64,000 nucleotides of DNA from Ailurus styani (taxonomy: Eukaryota; Chordata; Mammalia; Carnivora; Ailuridae), in the NCBI GenBank assembly GCA_002007465.1, contig LNAC01000038.1:5203286-5267285 (forward strand), in the 5' to 3' direction. Below the pieces are notes generated by a model that had not been told where the DNA came from, did no database searches, and worked only from the letters and a program-made list of their open reading frames with translations. The translations under genes and the position numbers were made by a program. Positions 33,961 through 46,711 of this stretch are shown here, one piece after another. Within the stretch, counting starts at the first letter, position 1; each line of letters begins with the position of its first letter.

Positions 33961-36779
33961 AATTGATACTGGTAGTCTGTATAAATCTGCTTCAAGAAGC
34001 AGAAACCATGGCATATAAAATAGTGGAATTTGGATCTGTGGGGGAAAATGAAATACTCAGCATAGTTGACTACTTTTGTTCCCCATTAGTCAATTTTATT
34101 CTTTTTCAAGATAATATACATTGTGTTCTGAACATAGAAGACCCACAAAGACCCATTTTTAGAAAATGTCAAATTTAACACCATTCACCTGAAATCTAAA
34201 CCATTATGTATCATCACAGTTGTTCACATAAAGTAGCAAGATATAAAAGAAGAGATGAACTACAAAAATAATATAAAAAAGCTTGATCCCCCCAGTTGTA
34301 GTGGGTCTTGAAGACTATGTCAAAAATCAAAACTACTTTCTTACTTCAGTAATCTCATATTCCCTTTACTTTATTTCAGCAGAAGACTGAACTGGTCCCT
34401 TCATCTAATGTGTGTGTCTATATATATATACAGACACACACACATATACATATATATACATTTACAAATATACATATACATTTTTTCCTTTATGATATGA
34501 ATCCTTGGGTAATCTATATTGGATTGTCATAATGTTCCACTGAGGAGTTCTATTGGACAAAAAAGTCTTAATAGGCATCCCAAAGAATCTCTGAAGGACA
34601 TGTTCATCCATAATCTTGAAAAGATAGAGGCCATTTCCCAGTCATAGACACATTTAAGAAGTATCTGTGCTTGACTACATAAGATCAATTATTAATTCTT
34701 CTACACCAGAACCATTTTTCTTTTTTTTGTAGCAGTCAAATTGATTTTAGTTAGGATTAGGTGGACTACGGTCTTTTTTTTTTTTTTCTTCCTGAGCCAG
34801 ACAACCAGAGTCAGAGGGATTTTTCCCTAGGCTAAATAGTAGGGCTTGTGTGAAATCTTACTGAAGACCATTGTTTTCTGCTTTGCCCTAGACTTTGAAC
34901 TGATAAAATCTACTGCAGATGGTGTATGGTTACTTTGTTGCAATGTGACTGCTCATGTGTTAGATCACATATCTAGGATAGAGTGTAGGAACATAGATCT
35001 AGGAAAGATACTGTGTCCCAAGCTGGTATTAGAAGAGGAGCATGGCTTATAGTACAATATAAATATAAGTTTAGTTTCATGTTTTCAGAGTGATATATTT
35101 GGAAGTTTAATTATTTTGATGATCCCTAATACAAGGCTTCCCTCAATCTGGCAGCATTGCAACTGCTAGTTTTCTCTAGGAATCTGGATATTGTTAAGAA
35201 ACTATTCTCATTGAATATCTGCCAGCTCAGTGGCTCCTAGTGCTGCTGAAAATATATTCTTAGCACTTTTTTAAATAAAGCAAACTCATGTGTCACGAGT
35301 TATCTATTTCTCCAAGCCTTCAAGCCAGCCAGCTGAGAGACGTTAGACACCAACTGCACTACTAGCAGGGTCAGCTCATTCTAATCCTCCCTAACCTCTC
35401 TGAGTCATAGCCTATTCAAATTAAGCACTCTTAACACCCAAACTCTTAAAGCAGATAATTATATAATTGTGAAGCCGAATGCTACATTTCCTTTGCCTCA
35501 TAGGTTTGTGATAGAAAGAATACAACTTCCAACTGAGCTCTCTCTTTTCAGTCTGGAGATTATTATAAGGAAAATGTTCAGTTGCTCTAACCATCCTCTG
35601 CATGGAAGAAACAATTTCTATTCTTATTGGAAAAAGCCTAACATTAACTCTATACAGTTTTACTGAGGCATGAACAGAAGCAGAGCAAAAACAGAAGAAC
35701 AAGGATGCCTTGTTTCTTATTTCATTTAACACGCCCACTTGCAAGTGCCTTCTCTTCCTACTACCTTCTGTGTTTCGGAAATTGAGGAATAATCTGACTA
35801 GACAGTACATGCCTCACAAAGTCAAACTATGTGTCTACTTCTTCCCATTAAGGCTTATCTTTTGTGCATTGCATAGAGAAACTGATTTCAAAAAATACTC
35901 CATAGTCTCAAGTTTTTGTTCAGGGGATATGCAGTAGTTTCACATAGAGGGTAACAATATTTATGCAAACTTTGAGGATCATTTACAAAAGACCTGCTTT
36001 TTCAGGTTTCTTCTGTGATGATTACCATAACACTCATACACTATATATTGTCTATTTTTTTTCTCTTGTAATGAGTTCACATGGAAGGAAACATAAATAT
36101 AGTATTAAGTCCATAAAACCTAAACAGTGCAGCATGGGATAATCTTCCATTTATTTGTTAATTCCTATAATAAGATATTTATCTGAAAATTTGTGCCCTA
36201 GGAGGAAAAACACCAAGTAGTGAATCAGTGAACAGGCAAAATTGACAATTATCAAAACAATGTCATATGCCAGGTCATTGGGAATAACCAAGTTGGGAAG
36301 GTAACAAGAGCTGATTCAGAGCTGATTTGGTTTCTTACGATGCAATATGACTTACTAACATCTACACCAATCACTTTACTCAATATAGGGGATTCATTCT
36401 TTGACTCTTCGTATTATTTCAATGATCAAGGCAAACAAACAAACAAAAAACCTCTAGAAATTCAGCTCCCTATTCTGAGGGTTAGATAGCAATAGTAACA
36501 GGTTAGTTACTCTGTCACTTTTTATTAAAGATCTGATAAAATGTCTCCCACCAGATATTTGTTCGACAAACACCTTCATCTTCCACATAGAAATTTTTAA
36601 AAAGTATATATATCCTATACTTCACAGCAACTAACATTTTTGAGATGCCTTATGGAGTAGTATAAAAGAAAAACAAACAAACAAAATCGCTCTGTTTCTT
36701 ACTCTACTCACAGAATACTTCTGTATTTCAAACATGTGGATTTCCCATACCAAGCCATGTTCCAATTCTCAGTGGACAC
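33961..36779. other. Unassigned sequence, patchily GC-richer
   Basis: Frames at 33963-34178, 34846-35052, 35469-35666 and 35710-35937 (plus) and 35421-35810 (minus, 129 codons) overlap each other or lie on opposite strands and show no domain I can name. A hairpin-like tract is at 34411-34440. The block at about 34780-35400 has mixed composition and an aataaa near 35273, which could be an old LTR or a decayed transcript copy; I cannot decide. Confidence 0.4.
34411..34440. repeat. Imperfect inverted repeat, TG/TA/CA tract
   Basis: tgtgtgtcta at the left faces cagacacaca at the right across an alternating TA core, so a single strand could fold into a hairpin. It passes into CA- and TA-rich sequence up to about 34480. 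Confidence 0.8.
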
Positions 36780-37345
36780 AACTGCATGTCTTACAAATTT
36801 AACTCAATTCTGACACTATCTACCTGATCCACAGGGTAAGGGCTCAGCCCAACAAGCCTTGCCTCATGTCACACACCAACTGCAAGTCCAGATTGTCATC
36901 CGTATTTTGGAACAGCCTGTTATAAATTAAGGTTTCCATGACTCTCTTCCTCAGGCTCAACAATTTTCTAGATTGGTTCATAAAAATCAGAAGAATGTTT
37001 ACTTACATTTACCAATGTATTATAAAAAGATACAACTCAAGAATAGCCAGATGGAAAAGACCCACAGGGCAAGGTATGGAAGAAGCACAGAGCTTTCATG
37101 TCCTCTCCAGGCACACCAAGCTCTCCAAAACTTCCCCATGTTCCTTAACCCCGAAACACATTAAATCACATTGTTCAAGAGTTTTTATAGAGCTTAATCT
37201 CCAGCCCACCTCTTTTTCCTTCCCAGCATTCTGTGGGTAAGGCTGAAAGTTTAAACTCTAATCAGTTATTTTTTCTGATGACCAGCCTCATGCTAAAGCT
37301 ATCCAGAGATACTACCTTAGGTCACTTCATTATCTTTTTGATAAG
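36780..37345 (-). mobile_element. Ancient ERVL-type LTR, antisense, family unnamed
   Basis: The order ccatgactctcttcctcagg, ctcaacaattttctagattg, accaatgtattataaaaaga, gaatagccagatggaaaaga, the stretch with ccaggcacaccaagctctcc, and ttctgatgaccagcctcatg follows a common old mammalian repeat that I recall as an ERVL-class LTR read in reverse. The frames at 36938-37240 and 36973-37164 are shadows of it. No viral gene is present. Confidence 0.55.
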
Positions 37346-38184
37346 CTTTTCTTTGACTAATAATTAAGTAAACACGCTTCACATATTAATTGTATATTTT
37401 TACCGTCTTCTATGGATTTTGTCCTTATAATTTTGACCCATTTTAAATTAGATTTTTTACTTTTCTATCACATATTTGAAGACTTTTTTAAATTGATATT
37501 TCTAGTGTTCTCTATTAGGTATTTTCTTTATTTACTTTTTACCTTTAATCTTTCCGTAATATTTTTATATAATTAGAAAACTACTACAATTATGTATAAT
37601 GAGAGCAAAAAGATGGATCTACAAGTAGACCTATTATTAATATTTGGGCAATCAATTATTTAAAAAATACATTAACTGAATACATTAACTGAATACATTA
37701 TACTGAATTTAACATAGTTGTAATATACCTAGAATATCCTTATTACACTCACTTTTTTAAACTTTTCTCTTGTATATGTCCATCTAGGACTTTTCATACG
37801 AAAGTTTATATCTGTTGTCAGTGGCCTTTTCAGGCAGAGATCAAAGGAAGAATATTCGATATAGATTCCAAACACAGAGAAAGATCTGAAGCAGGGAATC
37901 AAAGAGGAGTTTCCCCTGAGATTTCATTTTCTCATTTCTTCTCACTGTGGTGAAGAATCAAAATGTTAAATTCTAAATTCTAAGAAAAAAATGAAACCCA
38001 AATCACTCTAGAATAAATTCAGTGCTCAGTCAGATTCTAATCTACCATCAAATATAACGTTCAGTTTTCTATCACTTAGATTGCAATGACATTATTTTCC
38101 TCTTATATGTTACTTTTGCTTCCAAAAGCATCTGTGTGTATGCATGGATATTTCAGGAATTATATGAAATAGTATACAGTGCAA
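37346..38184. other. Unassigned AT-rich sequence
   Basis: A short triplication of cattaactgaata sits at about 37670-37700. Nothing else was recognised. Confidence 0.5.
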
Positions 38185-38335
38185 TATTTTACATATTTTT
38201 TCATTTGATCCTTATAATAATGCTGAGGTGTGAATAATTTTTTTCCACATTTTACAGTTGAGAAGAACATGTCATAAAAAACTAATTGACCCTTGAAAGA
38301 TCACACAAGAAGTAGAATAAGTAATCTGGGACTGA
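38185..38335 (-). mobile_element. MIR: MIR relic, antisense
   Basis: Blocks ttcatttgatccttataata, atgctgaggtgtgaataat, cacattttacagttgagaag and aagatcacacaagaagtaga match MIR in reverse. Confidence 0.7.
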
Positions 38336-39298
38336 AAGTTCACTTTTGTATTTTTGATTAAAGTTATTAATACATCTTAATTTATCCTTCTTCTAATATT
38401 GAGGTGATTTCTGTTCATATATCAGTTATAGCGATGATGTTTTCTTCCAAAGATATAATGCAGCTTATTTGCTATCTAGGCTTTTACACAGTTATTCTGG
38501 TGTAAAGATGGCCAGGGTTAATGAACAGGGGAGCACTGAATTTTAGTATAAATACAGGATCTTAATCTTTTTAGCATTTAGCAATGTAAAAGAAAATATA
38601 TTTATATGTCTTCTATGGTCAATTTTCAATTCTGTATGGAATAGTTTCTATTTATTATCATTTCAGAATATGTCAATTTTTTTCTAATCCATCACTTTAT
38701 GTTTTGACTTTTTGTTTATGGTAAACATCTCATTGATTATGCAAAGGGTCAGCATATTTCTAGTTCATTCCAAATAACAGTCTTTTTAAAACTGATTTCT
38801 AATCTGGTTATTTAATGCCACCAATATATTAACAGAGAGTCATAAGTCTTCTTTTTGTATTTTTCTATAACACTGCTATAAAAGCCCAGAAGTTTTTAGA
38901 TCACTTAACTAAGACAAGTTCTATAAGATATATATTTAATATTTAATTGTACCAACTTCAATTAATTCCCAAATATATATTGAATATCTATCAAATGCTT
39001 TGATAGGAATTATTAAAATAAAAAATAAAGTGGAATACTTGGTTTCCATATTAATGAGCCTAAGGGTACTATATTAGAGACAAACAAATCTAATCAATAA
39101 TCCTTCAACATTTTTTTCCATTCCCATTGCTAGAAATGAGGGCTGCTTGCTACCATCCCCCTCCTGGCAGCATTCTCCTAAATGAGACCATAGCCAGTGA
39201 TATCCATGTTAAATTTATTTGTTGTTTTTTCAAAATGTTATCTTTCTTCTAGATTTGAATTTTTCTATATACTATTTGCATTGATATAGAAGGGTTTC
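38336..39298. other. Unassigned AT-rich sequence
   Basis: No frame or repeat recognised. The bases around 39120-39180 are less A/T-rich but give no clue. Confidence 0.5.
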
Positions 39299-39680
39299 TG
39301 TATTAGTCTGCTTAGGTTGTCAACAAAATACCACAAACTGGATAGCTTAAACAGCAGAAATTTTTCTCACAGTCCTGGAGGCTGAAAGCCTAAGATCAAG
39401 GTGCTGGCAGTACTGGTTTCTGTGGAGGCCTCTCGGCTTAGGCTTGCACAGGACCATCTTCTCATTCCGTTCTTACATGGCCTTTTCTCTGTGCAAGCTC
39501 ACAGAGAGAAAGAGAAATCTCTGGCCTCACCGCTCCAAGGACATATGTCTTATTATTTTAAGATCCCATCTTTATGAACTCATTTAACAGCCAAAGTCTT
39601 ATCTCCAAATAGAGTCACATTGGTGGTTAGGTCTTCAACATAGGAATTTGGGAGGATGACATAATTCCCTATTCACATGT
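39299..39680 (-). mobile_element. MLT1-type MaLR solo LTR, antisense
   Basis: Blocks tgtattagtctgcttaggtt, accacaaactggatagctta, cacagtcctggaggctgaaa, gatcaaggtgctggcagtac, atctccaaatagagtcacat and cttcaacataggaatttggg follow the MLT1 LTR in reverse from its 3' end. This is an ancient endogenous-retrovirus-like (ERVL-MaLR) relic with no internal genes. Confidence 0.88.
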
Positions 39681-40738
39681 AGGCTCTCAAAATGAGTATG
39701 CCGGAAAAATCATATTTTCTATAGCCTGACTTATTTATATATTCCAATGATTCAATTAAATTATATATTTTTTATTTATTATATTTCCATGTCTACAACT
39801 TATAGAAACCAAATTATTTTTAATGACTGAGATGACATTATTCAATAGACAACATTTTAAGTAATGCAAAATTATTATTGTCCCTCTCTATTAAAAGGAG
39901 TAGTAAGTGAATTTCAGGAATTCAGGGAAACAAAATGTTTCCTATCATCTTCATATCATCCTCAATCATCATATTGAATGATTCATGCTAGTGACTAGGT
40001 TATACTACTAAAAATGAAAATAACAAATTAGTCATATACATTTCTGCAGACACAATTTTAATAAACTAATTATTTTATATGAGCTGTGCAGTATATAATA
40101 TTAATTTAATATCTTTTATTGTATTCATTATAGACTGGACAGCATATAATTAGCACACATGGACAGCATGTAATTAGCACACATGATGTCTTATTAGTAA
40201 CATAAATAAACAACAGATGAGATATTATTCAATAACATAATGTTGATTATCTCATAGGTGTCCTGATTGTTTAATCTATTAAGGGAAGAAAGGTAAAATT
40301 CTTGATAATTTTATTTTTATATTATTATTAAAATGTAATTACTCTTATGGAGTAGATTTCTTTTTAAAAATTGTGTAATGATTTCTAGCCCCTTAAGGGA
40401 AGGTTTTTATTTATTTTTTAACTAAATCTTCTCTGTTGAATGGAGCACATGGTTTTCTCTCCATGAAATTAAAAAAAAATCAGAATGTTATATTTCTTCA
40501 TGTTGCATTTGATGGTTTTTAAATATGTGGTGCTTTAAATATGGTCTATAGCTCTACATTCAAACTGCACGGTAATGTAATAAAGAATTAGATTACAATA
40601 AATTGTTACATGATAATCACTTCTACACTTACTAGTCTAACCCTGCTAAGTTTTTTTCAGAAAAATTTGTTCTATTTCTTGAAAATAGTATATGTCTTGT
40701 CTTAGAACTGAAATAGGTGTCTAAATATTGGTTTATTT
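39681..40738. other. Unassigned AT-rich sequence
   Basis: Apart from a 24-base tandem duplication at 40137-40184, I recognise nothing. No frame of 60 codons is present. Confidence 0.5.
40137..40184. repeat. 24-base tandem duplication, two copies
   Basis: The unit starting ggacagcatataattagcac is repeated at 40137-40160 and 40161-40184 with one change (ata versus gta). A small replication-slippage type duplication. Confidence 0.9.
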
Positions 40739-40752
40739 AAATACAAAAGACA

Positions 40753-40960
40753 GGGATGCCTGGGTGGCTCAGTCTGTTACGTGTCTGCTTTTGGCTCAGG
40801 TCATGATCCCAGTGTCCTGGAATTGAGTCTCACGTCAGGCTCCTTGCCTAGCAGGAAGCCTGCTTCTCCCTCTGGGTGCTGGTCCCCCTGCTTGTGCTCT
40901 CTTTCTTTCTCTCTCTGACAAATTAATAAATAAAATCTTTAAAATAAATAAATAATAAAA
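40753..40960 (+). mobile_element. SINEC: SINEC, full length, older
   Basis: Head ggatgcctgggtggctcagt; the body has several changes and an extended A-rich tail with AAT units. The target-site duplications aaatacaaaagaca (40739-40752) and aaatacaagagaca (40961-40974) differ at one base. The body type (cttctccctctgggtgctgg) differs from the young copies. Confidence 0.92.
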
Positions 40961-40974
40961 AAATACAAGAGACA

Positions 40975-41740
40975 AAAGTTGTATTTCTTATAATATTTTT
41001 CATGTCTGGCATCCTGAAAGTCATGTTTGTGGGGGGAAAAAGGAATAATCAACATATCTTGACTTAATCATAATGGATAAATCTCAATAGGAAGATAAAA
41101 ACAACAAATAAATGACAAAAAATGTAGAAAAACTATTAAGATTTATACTTAATAGTTAAGAAAACTTAAAAGGTGGCAATGAATTATTTTGAACTGGTTA
41201 CCTATGTTTTCAGACAGATAAAGACATTGTTACAGAGAGATAGAAATGCAATGTTTATCTGGGGTAGAAACATTTTTTAATGAAACATAAAACTATGTTG
41301 ATTTATATCACATGATGGCAAAGCTAGACTGTACTCTATAAATTCTATTTTGTACTCCCTAAATTCTTGAAAGAAAAATAATAAGTAGGATTATGTACTG
41401 GAATAAATTGCATTTAATCTCTTTAAAGTACTCCAAAGGGACAAATAAAACTCATAGGAAAATCTCCTAAAAGAAGTGAGTACATGCTCCAATCAGTCTC
41501 TTGCTCCTAATTATAACCTAACGGTAATGCTTGTAGTGGTTGGTAATTAAATTTTATAATTTCAATTTCTGTTTAATAAGAGAAGAATCACGAAAGGGGG
41601 TGGTCAATGGGAGGTTTACAACCTGGGTCATTATTATTTAATATTCATAATTTACTTAGGTAATTTTGAATTACCTAGGACTGACCATTTATTTTGTTTC
41701 TCTGATGTGTCACTCTGACCTGTATTAGAGAAATGAAAAG
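40975..41740. other. Unassigned AT-rich sequence
   Basis: Nothing recognised on either strand. Confidence 0.5.
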
Positions 41741-41741
41741 G

Positions 41742-41803
41742 GAATTTGAAGTTTTATTTTTTATTTTATTTTATTTTTTTATTTTTGGAAATTTGAAGTT
41801 TTT
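41742..41803 (-). repeat. Tail-only insertion: T-rich run between direct repeats
   Basis: A run of about 35 T-rich bases (tttta/ttatt units) lies between gaatttgaagtttt and gaaatttgaagttttt. This is the pattern expected if only the A-rich tail of a retroelement was copied into the site. Slippage of a pre-existing T run plus a small duplication is the alternative. Confidence 0.5.
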
Positions 41804-41879
41804 AAAAAATTCCCTAGATGAATAAACTTAGACACTTTAAATTGTCCTGAAAGTTCACCTCTCAGTTTTTAGAATCATT

Positions 41880-42300
41880 CTATCACTCATTTGATAAATA
41901 TTGATGCAAAATTCTCTTAATATCCTCTTAATATGTGTGTTGTAATCTAGGCGTTGTTGAGGTGTTGAGGTAGATGAGGTCTTGTTTCTAATTAGATTGC
42001 GTTCTAGTGGTGGAATACAAAACACACCAGTAAAACATGCATTAGTTGTATAATTTCAGAATATAATAAAAAATTAAAAATAATAAAGCTGAGTAACTTT
42101 TTTGGAGCCAGGAATTCAAGTCAGATTGAGTGGCTAGAGAAAGTTTTGATGTGGAGGAGATGTTTGAGTTAAGATCTCAATAACAAGAAGGACTCATCTG
42201 TGGGCTGAACAGGACAACTGGACACAGGATATTCCAGATAGATGAAACATCAAGGACAAGGTCATAAGCCAGGTACAAGTTTGTAGTAACTTAGAATTCT
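41880..42300 (+). mobile_element. Ancient mammalian interspersed repeat, same family as 29345
   Basis: The blocks cactcatttgataaatattg, agattgcgttctagtggtgg, aataataaagctgagtaac, gaggagatgtttgagttaag and aaggacaaggtcataagcc follow the same order as the copies at 29345 and 47240. Old and degenerate; the family name is not claimed. Confidence 0.5.
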
Positions 42301-44299
42301 AGCATGGTTAAACATACTAAGGGAGGGATGCCTGGTAATTGACATAGAAAAAAAAATATGAAATATACTTTGCCCTGAATGTAGTCATCTAAAGTATTTA
42401 AGGGCTAGAAAGGCTAATACACCTCCATTGGTTGTCATGAGCCAGAAATACATGGTAAAGCATATTATCCCCTAATCATGGCAGACCATAGCAGCTCCTA
42501 TCCAAACTTCTCCACCAATTTGTCCCATGGGAGTCCTTATATTCTATATCAGGATGAGAAATTTTGATTTTGTAATTTTAATGAAAATAGGGCATGTGTT
42601 CCAAAAGTCACAGTTTTTGTCCTATAATTTTGACACTTCTATAATATTTATAGGGACACAAAACCCTTTACTCCTCTGAAAAGTTGCATGGGTTTGAGGA
42701 AGGCACACAAATTTTGACTGAACCTACACACTGATAACACTGATTGTTTTTTGCATTCCAGCACAACAGCTGAAAGAAATTGAAGAAATAGCTAAAATTC
42801 TGGCTTCTCCAGAATTCTTTTAAGCAACCTGAAGCCATCAGTAATCTCTGTTCTAAGGCAAGGTAATGAATAGTATTTTACTGATTTTTTCTTACACAAG
42901 CTGGGATATCCCAGATAAGTTCTGAAAAAAAAAGTCTTTTTGATCTCTAATACTTCATAAATTGAATTATGGAATATTGTCATCATAAATGCTAAGATCC
43001 TCAGCACCAACATGGCACTGAAACAGTCATTCTCAGAGAGTAACATTGAGCTGATAAGGTAAGTTGGAGAGCTAATGGTCACATTGTGAGATGAGTGATT
43101 CAAGACCCCACTTTCCAATTCATGATCCTTTCAGTTGCTAATTTTGCCAATATTGCATACTGCTTCACTCAGAACCCACTCTAGGATTTTTCTATAGTGC
43201 TCTGGTGTGCTGCTTTGGCTAGAAAGGAATGATGGAAAAAAACTTCCAATATTTTCTCAGAGCTAAGAGACACACAAGATATGTTCCTTCAAATAGACAC
43301 CCAGGATGTGAAGGCAGAATTGAGTGATCCACACTCCTCTGGGAAAAAGCCGTCTCTTTACAAGTAGAGTAGCCGCAGAAATTTTTCTGGGGACACTATA
43401 GTGAGTTTTCTAGTGTATGGTCCCTGTCATCGTGGAGGTTACAAGATGGATAGTGATATAGTGAACTCACTTTTCCTGGCTAGTAGACTTAAAGATTTTT
43501 CCTTCTCCATTCCATAAATTCTAAACCCTAATAATATGTAATGAATTCTTGTGTGCTTAAGCTAGCTAGAGTAGATTACATGTCAGCAATAGAAAAAAAC
43601 CATGCCTGACAAACCAGATTATATGGCTTAGTTAAATAAAAGAAATTATTGACACATGAAAATATCAAGACAAGGTTAAGCTATCTTCAAAAATGTCTGG
43701 CACCCGAAGCTCAGTGTTTCAATTTCCTCCTCTACTTCCCTTTTAGACACTATCTCTATGGTGTTGCAAATGAAGCTTAAAATATCCACACACCTTGTAA
43801 TCACAATAGAAAGAAAACAAAAGAAAGATGACTTTCACTCAAATCCTATCAAATATCATAGCAAGGAGTCTCACTAGATTAACTGCAGTGATCCCCAATG
43901 ATCACTAATAATGATCCCCAAATCAAGCACTATAGCTAGTTTGTGAAATAAAGATTGATCAGTCCTGGGCCATGTATCCACTGTTGTGGCAAGGGTGAGC
44001 AGGGCTTCGGTTCCACTTGGACCACATATAAATGAGAGTGGGGAGGAGTGAGTCTCCAAAGTAGTTTTTCCAAAAGAGGAGAATGGATGCCAACACAAAA
44101 AAAAAAACAAACACAACACATGATGTCTCTATTTCTGTCTTTCTCTCACACGCACATTTACTCACATATATTCCATTAAGGATTTTCATTTCAGAAGTGA
44201 GGAAATTCAAACATTGTTGATGAAAGATAATAAACTGAAATGTCAGGGTTGTTACGAGACTTAAACACCAAAGGTAAAAGTAAATTCATCTTACAAACT
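42301..44299. other. Unassigned sequence, no gene seen
   Basis: A minus-strand frame of 108 codons at 42792-43118 and three overlapping minus-strand frames at 43874-44210 show no domain, no splice context and no family resemblance that I can name. The composition is mixed in 42700-43450. I cannot exclude a decayed gene copy. Confidence 0.45.
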
Positions 44300-44565
44300 T
44301 TCAGTTATAAGATGAATAAGTTCCCAGAATCTAAAGTGCAGCATGGTGACTATAATTAATGATATTGTATTGTATACTTGAAAGTTGCTATGCGAGTAGA
44401 ACTTTAATGTTCTTACCATGAAAATAACAACAAAATGGTAATTATGCTAAATGAGATGTTTTAACTAATCTTACTGTGGTAAATATTGCACAATATATAT
44501 GTGCATCAAATCATCACATTGCACACCTTGAGCTGACATAATGTTATATGTCAATTTATCTCAGT
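44300..44565 (+). mobile_element. LINE-1 3' end (L1MA-like)
   Basis: Blocks atgaataagttcccagaatc, gactataattaatgatattg, attgtatacttgaaagttgc, atatgtgcatcaaatcatca and ttatatgtcaatttatctca belong to a LINE-1 3' untranslated region in sense. It is 5'-truncated and old. Confidence 0.85.
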
Positions 44566-44694
44566 CACACAGGAAAAAAATAATGCCAAGAGTTTTTATT
44601 GAAATGGAATGGTAAATCTCAGATTCATGGTTTCACCAGGAATAATTTCAAATGCTGCAACTAATTAATACCTGGAAATGTCCTCTATGATGTG

Positions 44695-44870
44695 CTGATT
44701 AGAATTGTGGATTTTTGGAATCAAGTATCTCTAGGTTTAAATCCTAAATCAGTCACTTATTAATATATGTTCTTTAGTAGTATAATGTCAGTAAGATTTG
44801 GTTTCCTTAGTTTTAAAATATCAATAACAATAGTGCTAATTTTGAGTTATTGTAAAAAATAAGTAAGGTA
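44695..44870 (+). mobile_element. MIR: MIR relic
   Basis: Blocks agaattgtggatttttggaa, aggtttaaatcctaaatcag, tggtttccttagttttaaaa, and a gttattgtaaaaaataagta end follow MIR in sense almost from end to end. Confidence 0.75.
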
Positions 44871-45678
44871 AGTTTCTTAGGACAAATTAATGGTTAAATA
44901 TGTATATATTATCATTTGTCAGTCTGTTGATTATCTATAACTGAAGTAACAAAATAAATATATCAATTGTGGAAACAAAGATATAACCCCAGAAAAGCAG
45001 AAATGCTGTTTGTTTCATATGATGTGCCTTATATATTACTAAAATTTTAAATAATTATTAATTGGAGAAATATGACTCTGATTAATATGTTAAAATTGCA
45101 ACATCATTTAGTTAATCTCAGCAAGTACAGTTGATGGAATAGAAAGTCTCTTCTTCAGCATTTCTGTGGTCACAAGAGCATTTGTACAAATCAGATAAAA
45201 TGAATGAACATTATTAGTATGTTATTAGTATAAAGAAAGAAATCCCTGTGGCATGAGGATCTTAGAATACATTATACTGTGTCTGTCCCACAAATTATTA
45301 TTTTGCAGGGAAATTAAAACTAAATTAACCATGTGTGACGAATTTGATGGCAGAAAGATGTGATACAACACATAACTTAGAAGTGCCTTAAATAATATAA
45401 GAAAAGTTAACACAACTGCTATTGTCTTGGTAAATTAGTCATCACATTTTGATCTGGTTGTGTGATGAACTATATGGCTCTAAATTCTTCATGGTCATCC
45501 TTTGGTAATGGGTATGATGGTGGCAGTTGTGATATTAAACAAATAATACAAAGCAACAAAAAATTCACTGGCTGTAGTTACGATAACCTGGTGAAAGAAA
45601 ATATCAATACATATGTACCTATAAAAATTTTAAAAATTCTATAAATCTAAATCACATTTTATAAAAATTCTATAAATT
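44871..45678. other. Unassigned AT-rich sequence
   Basis: A short near-repeat, aaaaattctataaat, occurs twice at about 45634-45679 just before the LINE-1 end. The frame at 45462-45644 has no domain. Confidence 0.5.
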
Positions 45679-46012
45679 TTGCCATTTGCAATTACATGGA
45701 TGGAGCTAAGGTCAGAGAAAGAAAAATACCATATGATTTCACTCATGCGTGGAATTTAAGAAACAAATGAACATGGGAGGGTATAAAAAGAGAGAGAGGC
45801 AGATCAGAAGTCAGACCCTTAACTATAGAGAACAAACTGAGAGCTGCTGGAGGGGAGGTGGGCAGGGAGGATGGGTTAAGTGGGTGACAGGGATTGAGAA
45901 GAGCACTTGTGATGAGCACTGGGTGATGGATCACTAAATTCTACACCTAAAGCTAATATTACACTGTATGTTAACTAACTGGAATTCAAATAAAAACTTG
46001 AAAAAAGAAAAA
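45679..46012 (+). mobile_element. Carnivore LINE-1 3' end, 5'-truncated
   Basis: The series ttacatggatggagctaagg, taccatatgatttcactcat, gagctgctggaggggaggtg, gagcactgggtgatggatca, actaaattctacacctaaag and gtatgttaactaactggaat is the sense 3' region of young carnivore LINE-1, ending in an A-rich tail. Frames at 45743-45934 and 45749-45937 are shadows of it. Flanking aaaaattct copies may be the target-site duplication. Confidence 0.93.
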
Positions 46013-46711
46013 AAATTCTCTAGTTAGATGAGATACCATTACAAATTTGAAAGGAATTAAATCACAAGACTGGAGTTGAACACAGAACAGTAATCTAAAG
46101 AAGCCTCATAACCTATCAGGTAACACTCATTACCTGTCAGTGTTTTTATACTTTGGCTGCTTTAGTTACTTCATGCTATCACTCCTGAAACTGAGCTCCA
46201 ACAACAAAAACAAACAAACAAAAAAAATGGAGAGCAAAGGGGAATCAGGGATGGAGAGAAGACAGGGATGCAAGCACAAAGGTGAGGAGAAAATACTTTG
46301 AAGGGATGTGGTTTGTGATAAAACATTTTGATACAAAACAAAATAGTGTAACAAGGAAGTAAACTTGGTACAGAATGAAGAAGCCAGGAGTGAAATTAGG
46401 CAGAACTTTATTCCAGACTGTGAAATTTTCTGGAAGTAACTCAGTATATCCTTAGTCTCATTCCCAAGCACTTAGCATTTTTCTGGGATATTCCTAATAT
46501 ACCTGTTTTTCATTTATGACTTGCGTTTAATTATTATATTTGATGCTATTTTACACATGATGTCATATACTAAGAACAAAGACTAAATGATGAATAATAT
46601 TGTCTGATTCTTGTTAATTTGATTTACAAAAAGGTTGGAGGTGGGAGTACCAGACAAGGTACTGCTAACTGGTTTAAGCAGTGTCACAAGAATGCAGGCT
46701 CATTAGCAGCC
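46013..46711. other. Unassigned sequence
   Basis: A minus-strand frame at 46166-46471 (101 codons) has no recognisable domain and arises from purine-rich sequence. Nothing else recognised. Confidence 0.5.

Noticed and set aside
35421..35810. Minus-strand frame of 129 codons as a coding gene
   Set aside because: Plus-strand frames overlap the same interval, no family is recognised, and there is no supporting signal. Kept only as an unassigned block.
36938..37240. Plus-strand frame of 100 codons as a gene
   Set aside because: It lies within an ancient LTR-type repeat read in antisense.
39299..39680. Exon or promoter of a gene, because of mixed composition
   Set aside because: The whole block follows an MLT1-type LTR in reverse.
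42792..43118. Minus-strand frame of 108 codons as a possible small gene
   Set aside because: No recognisable domain, no promoter or splice context, and this length is expected by chance in 64 kb of six-frame sequence.
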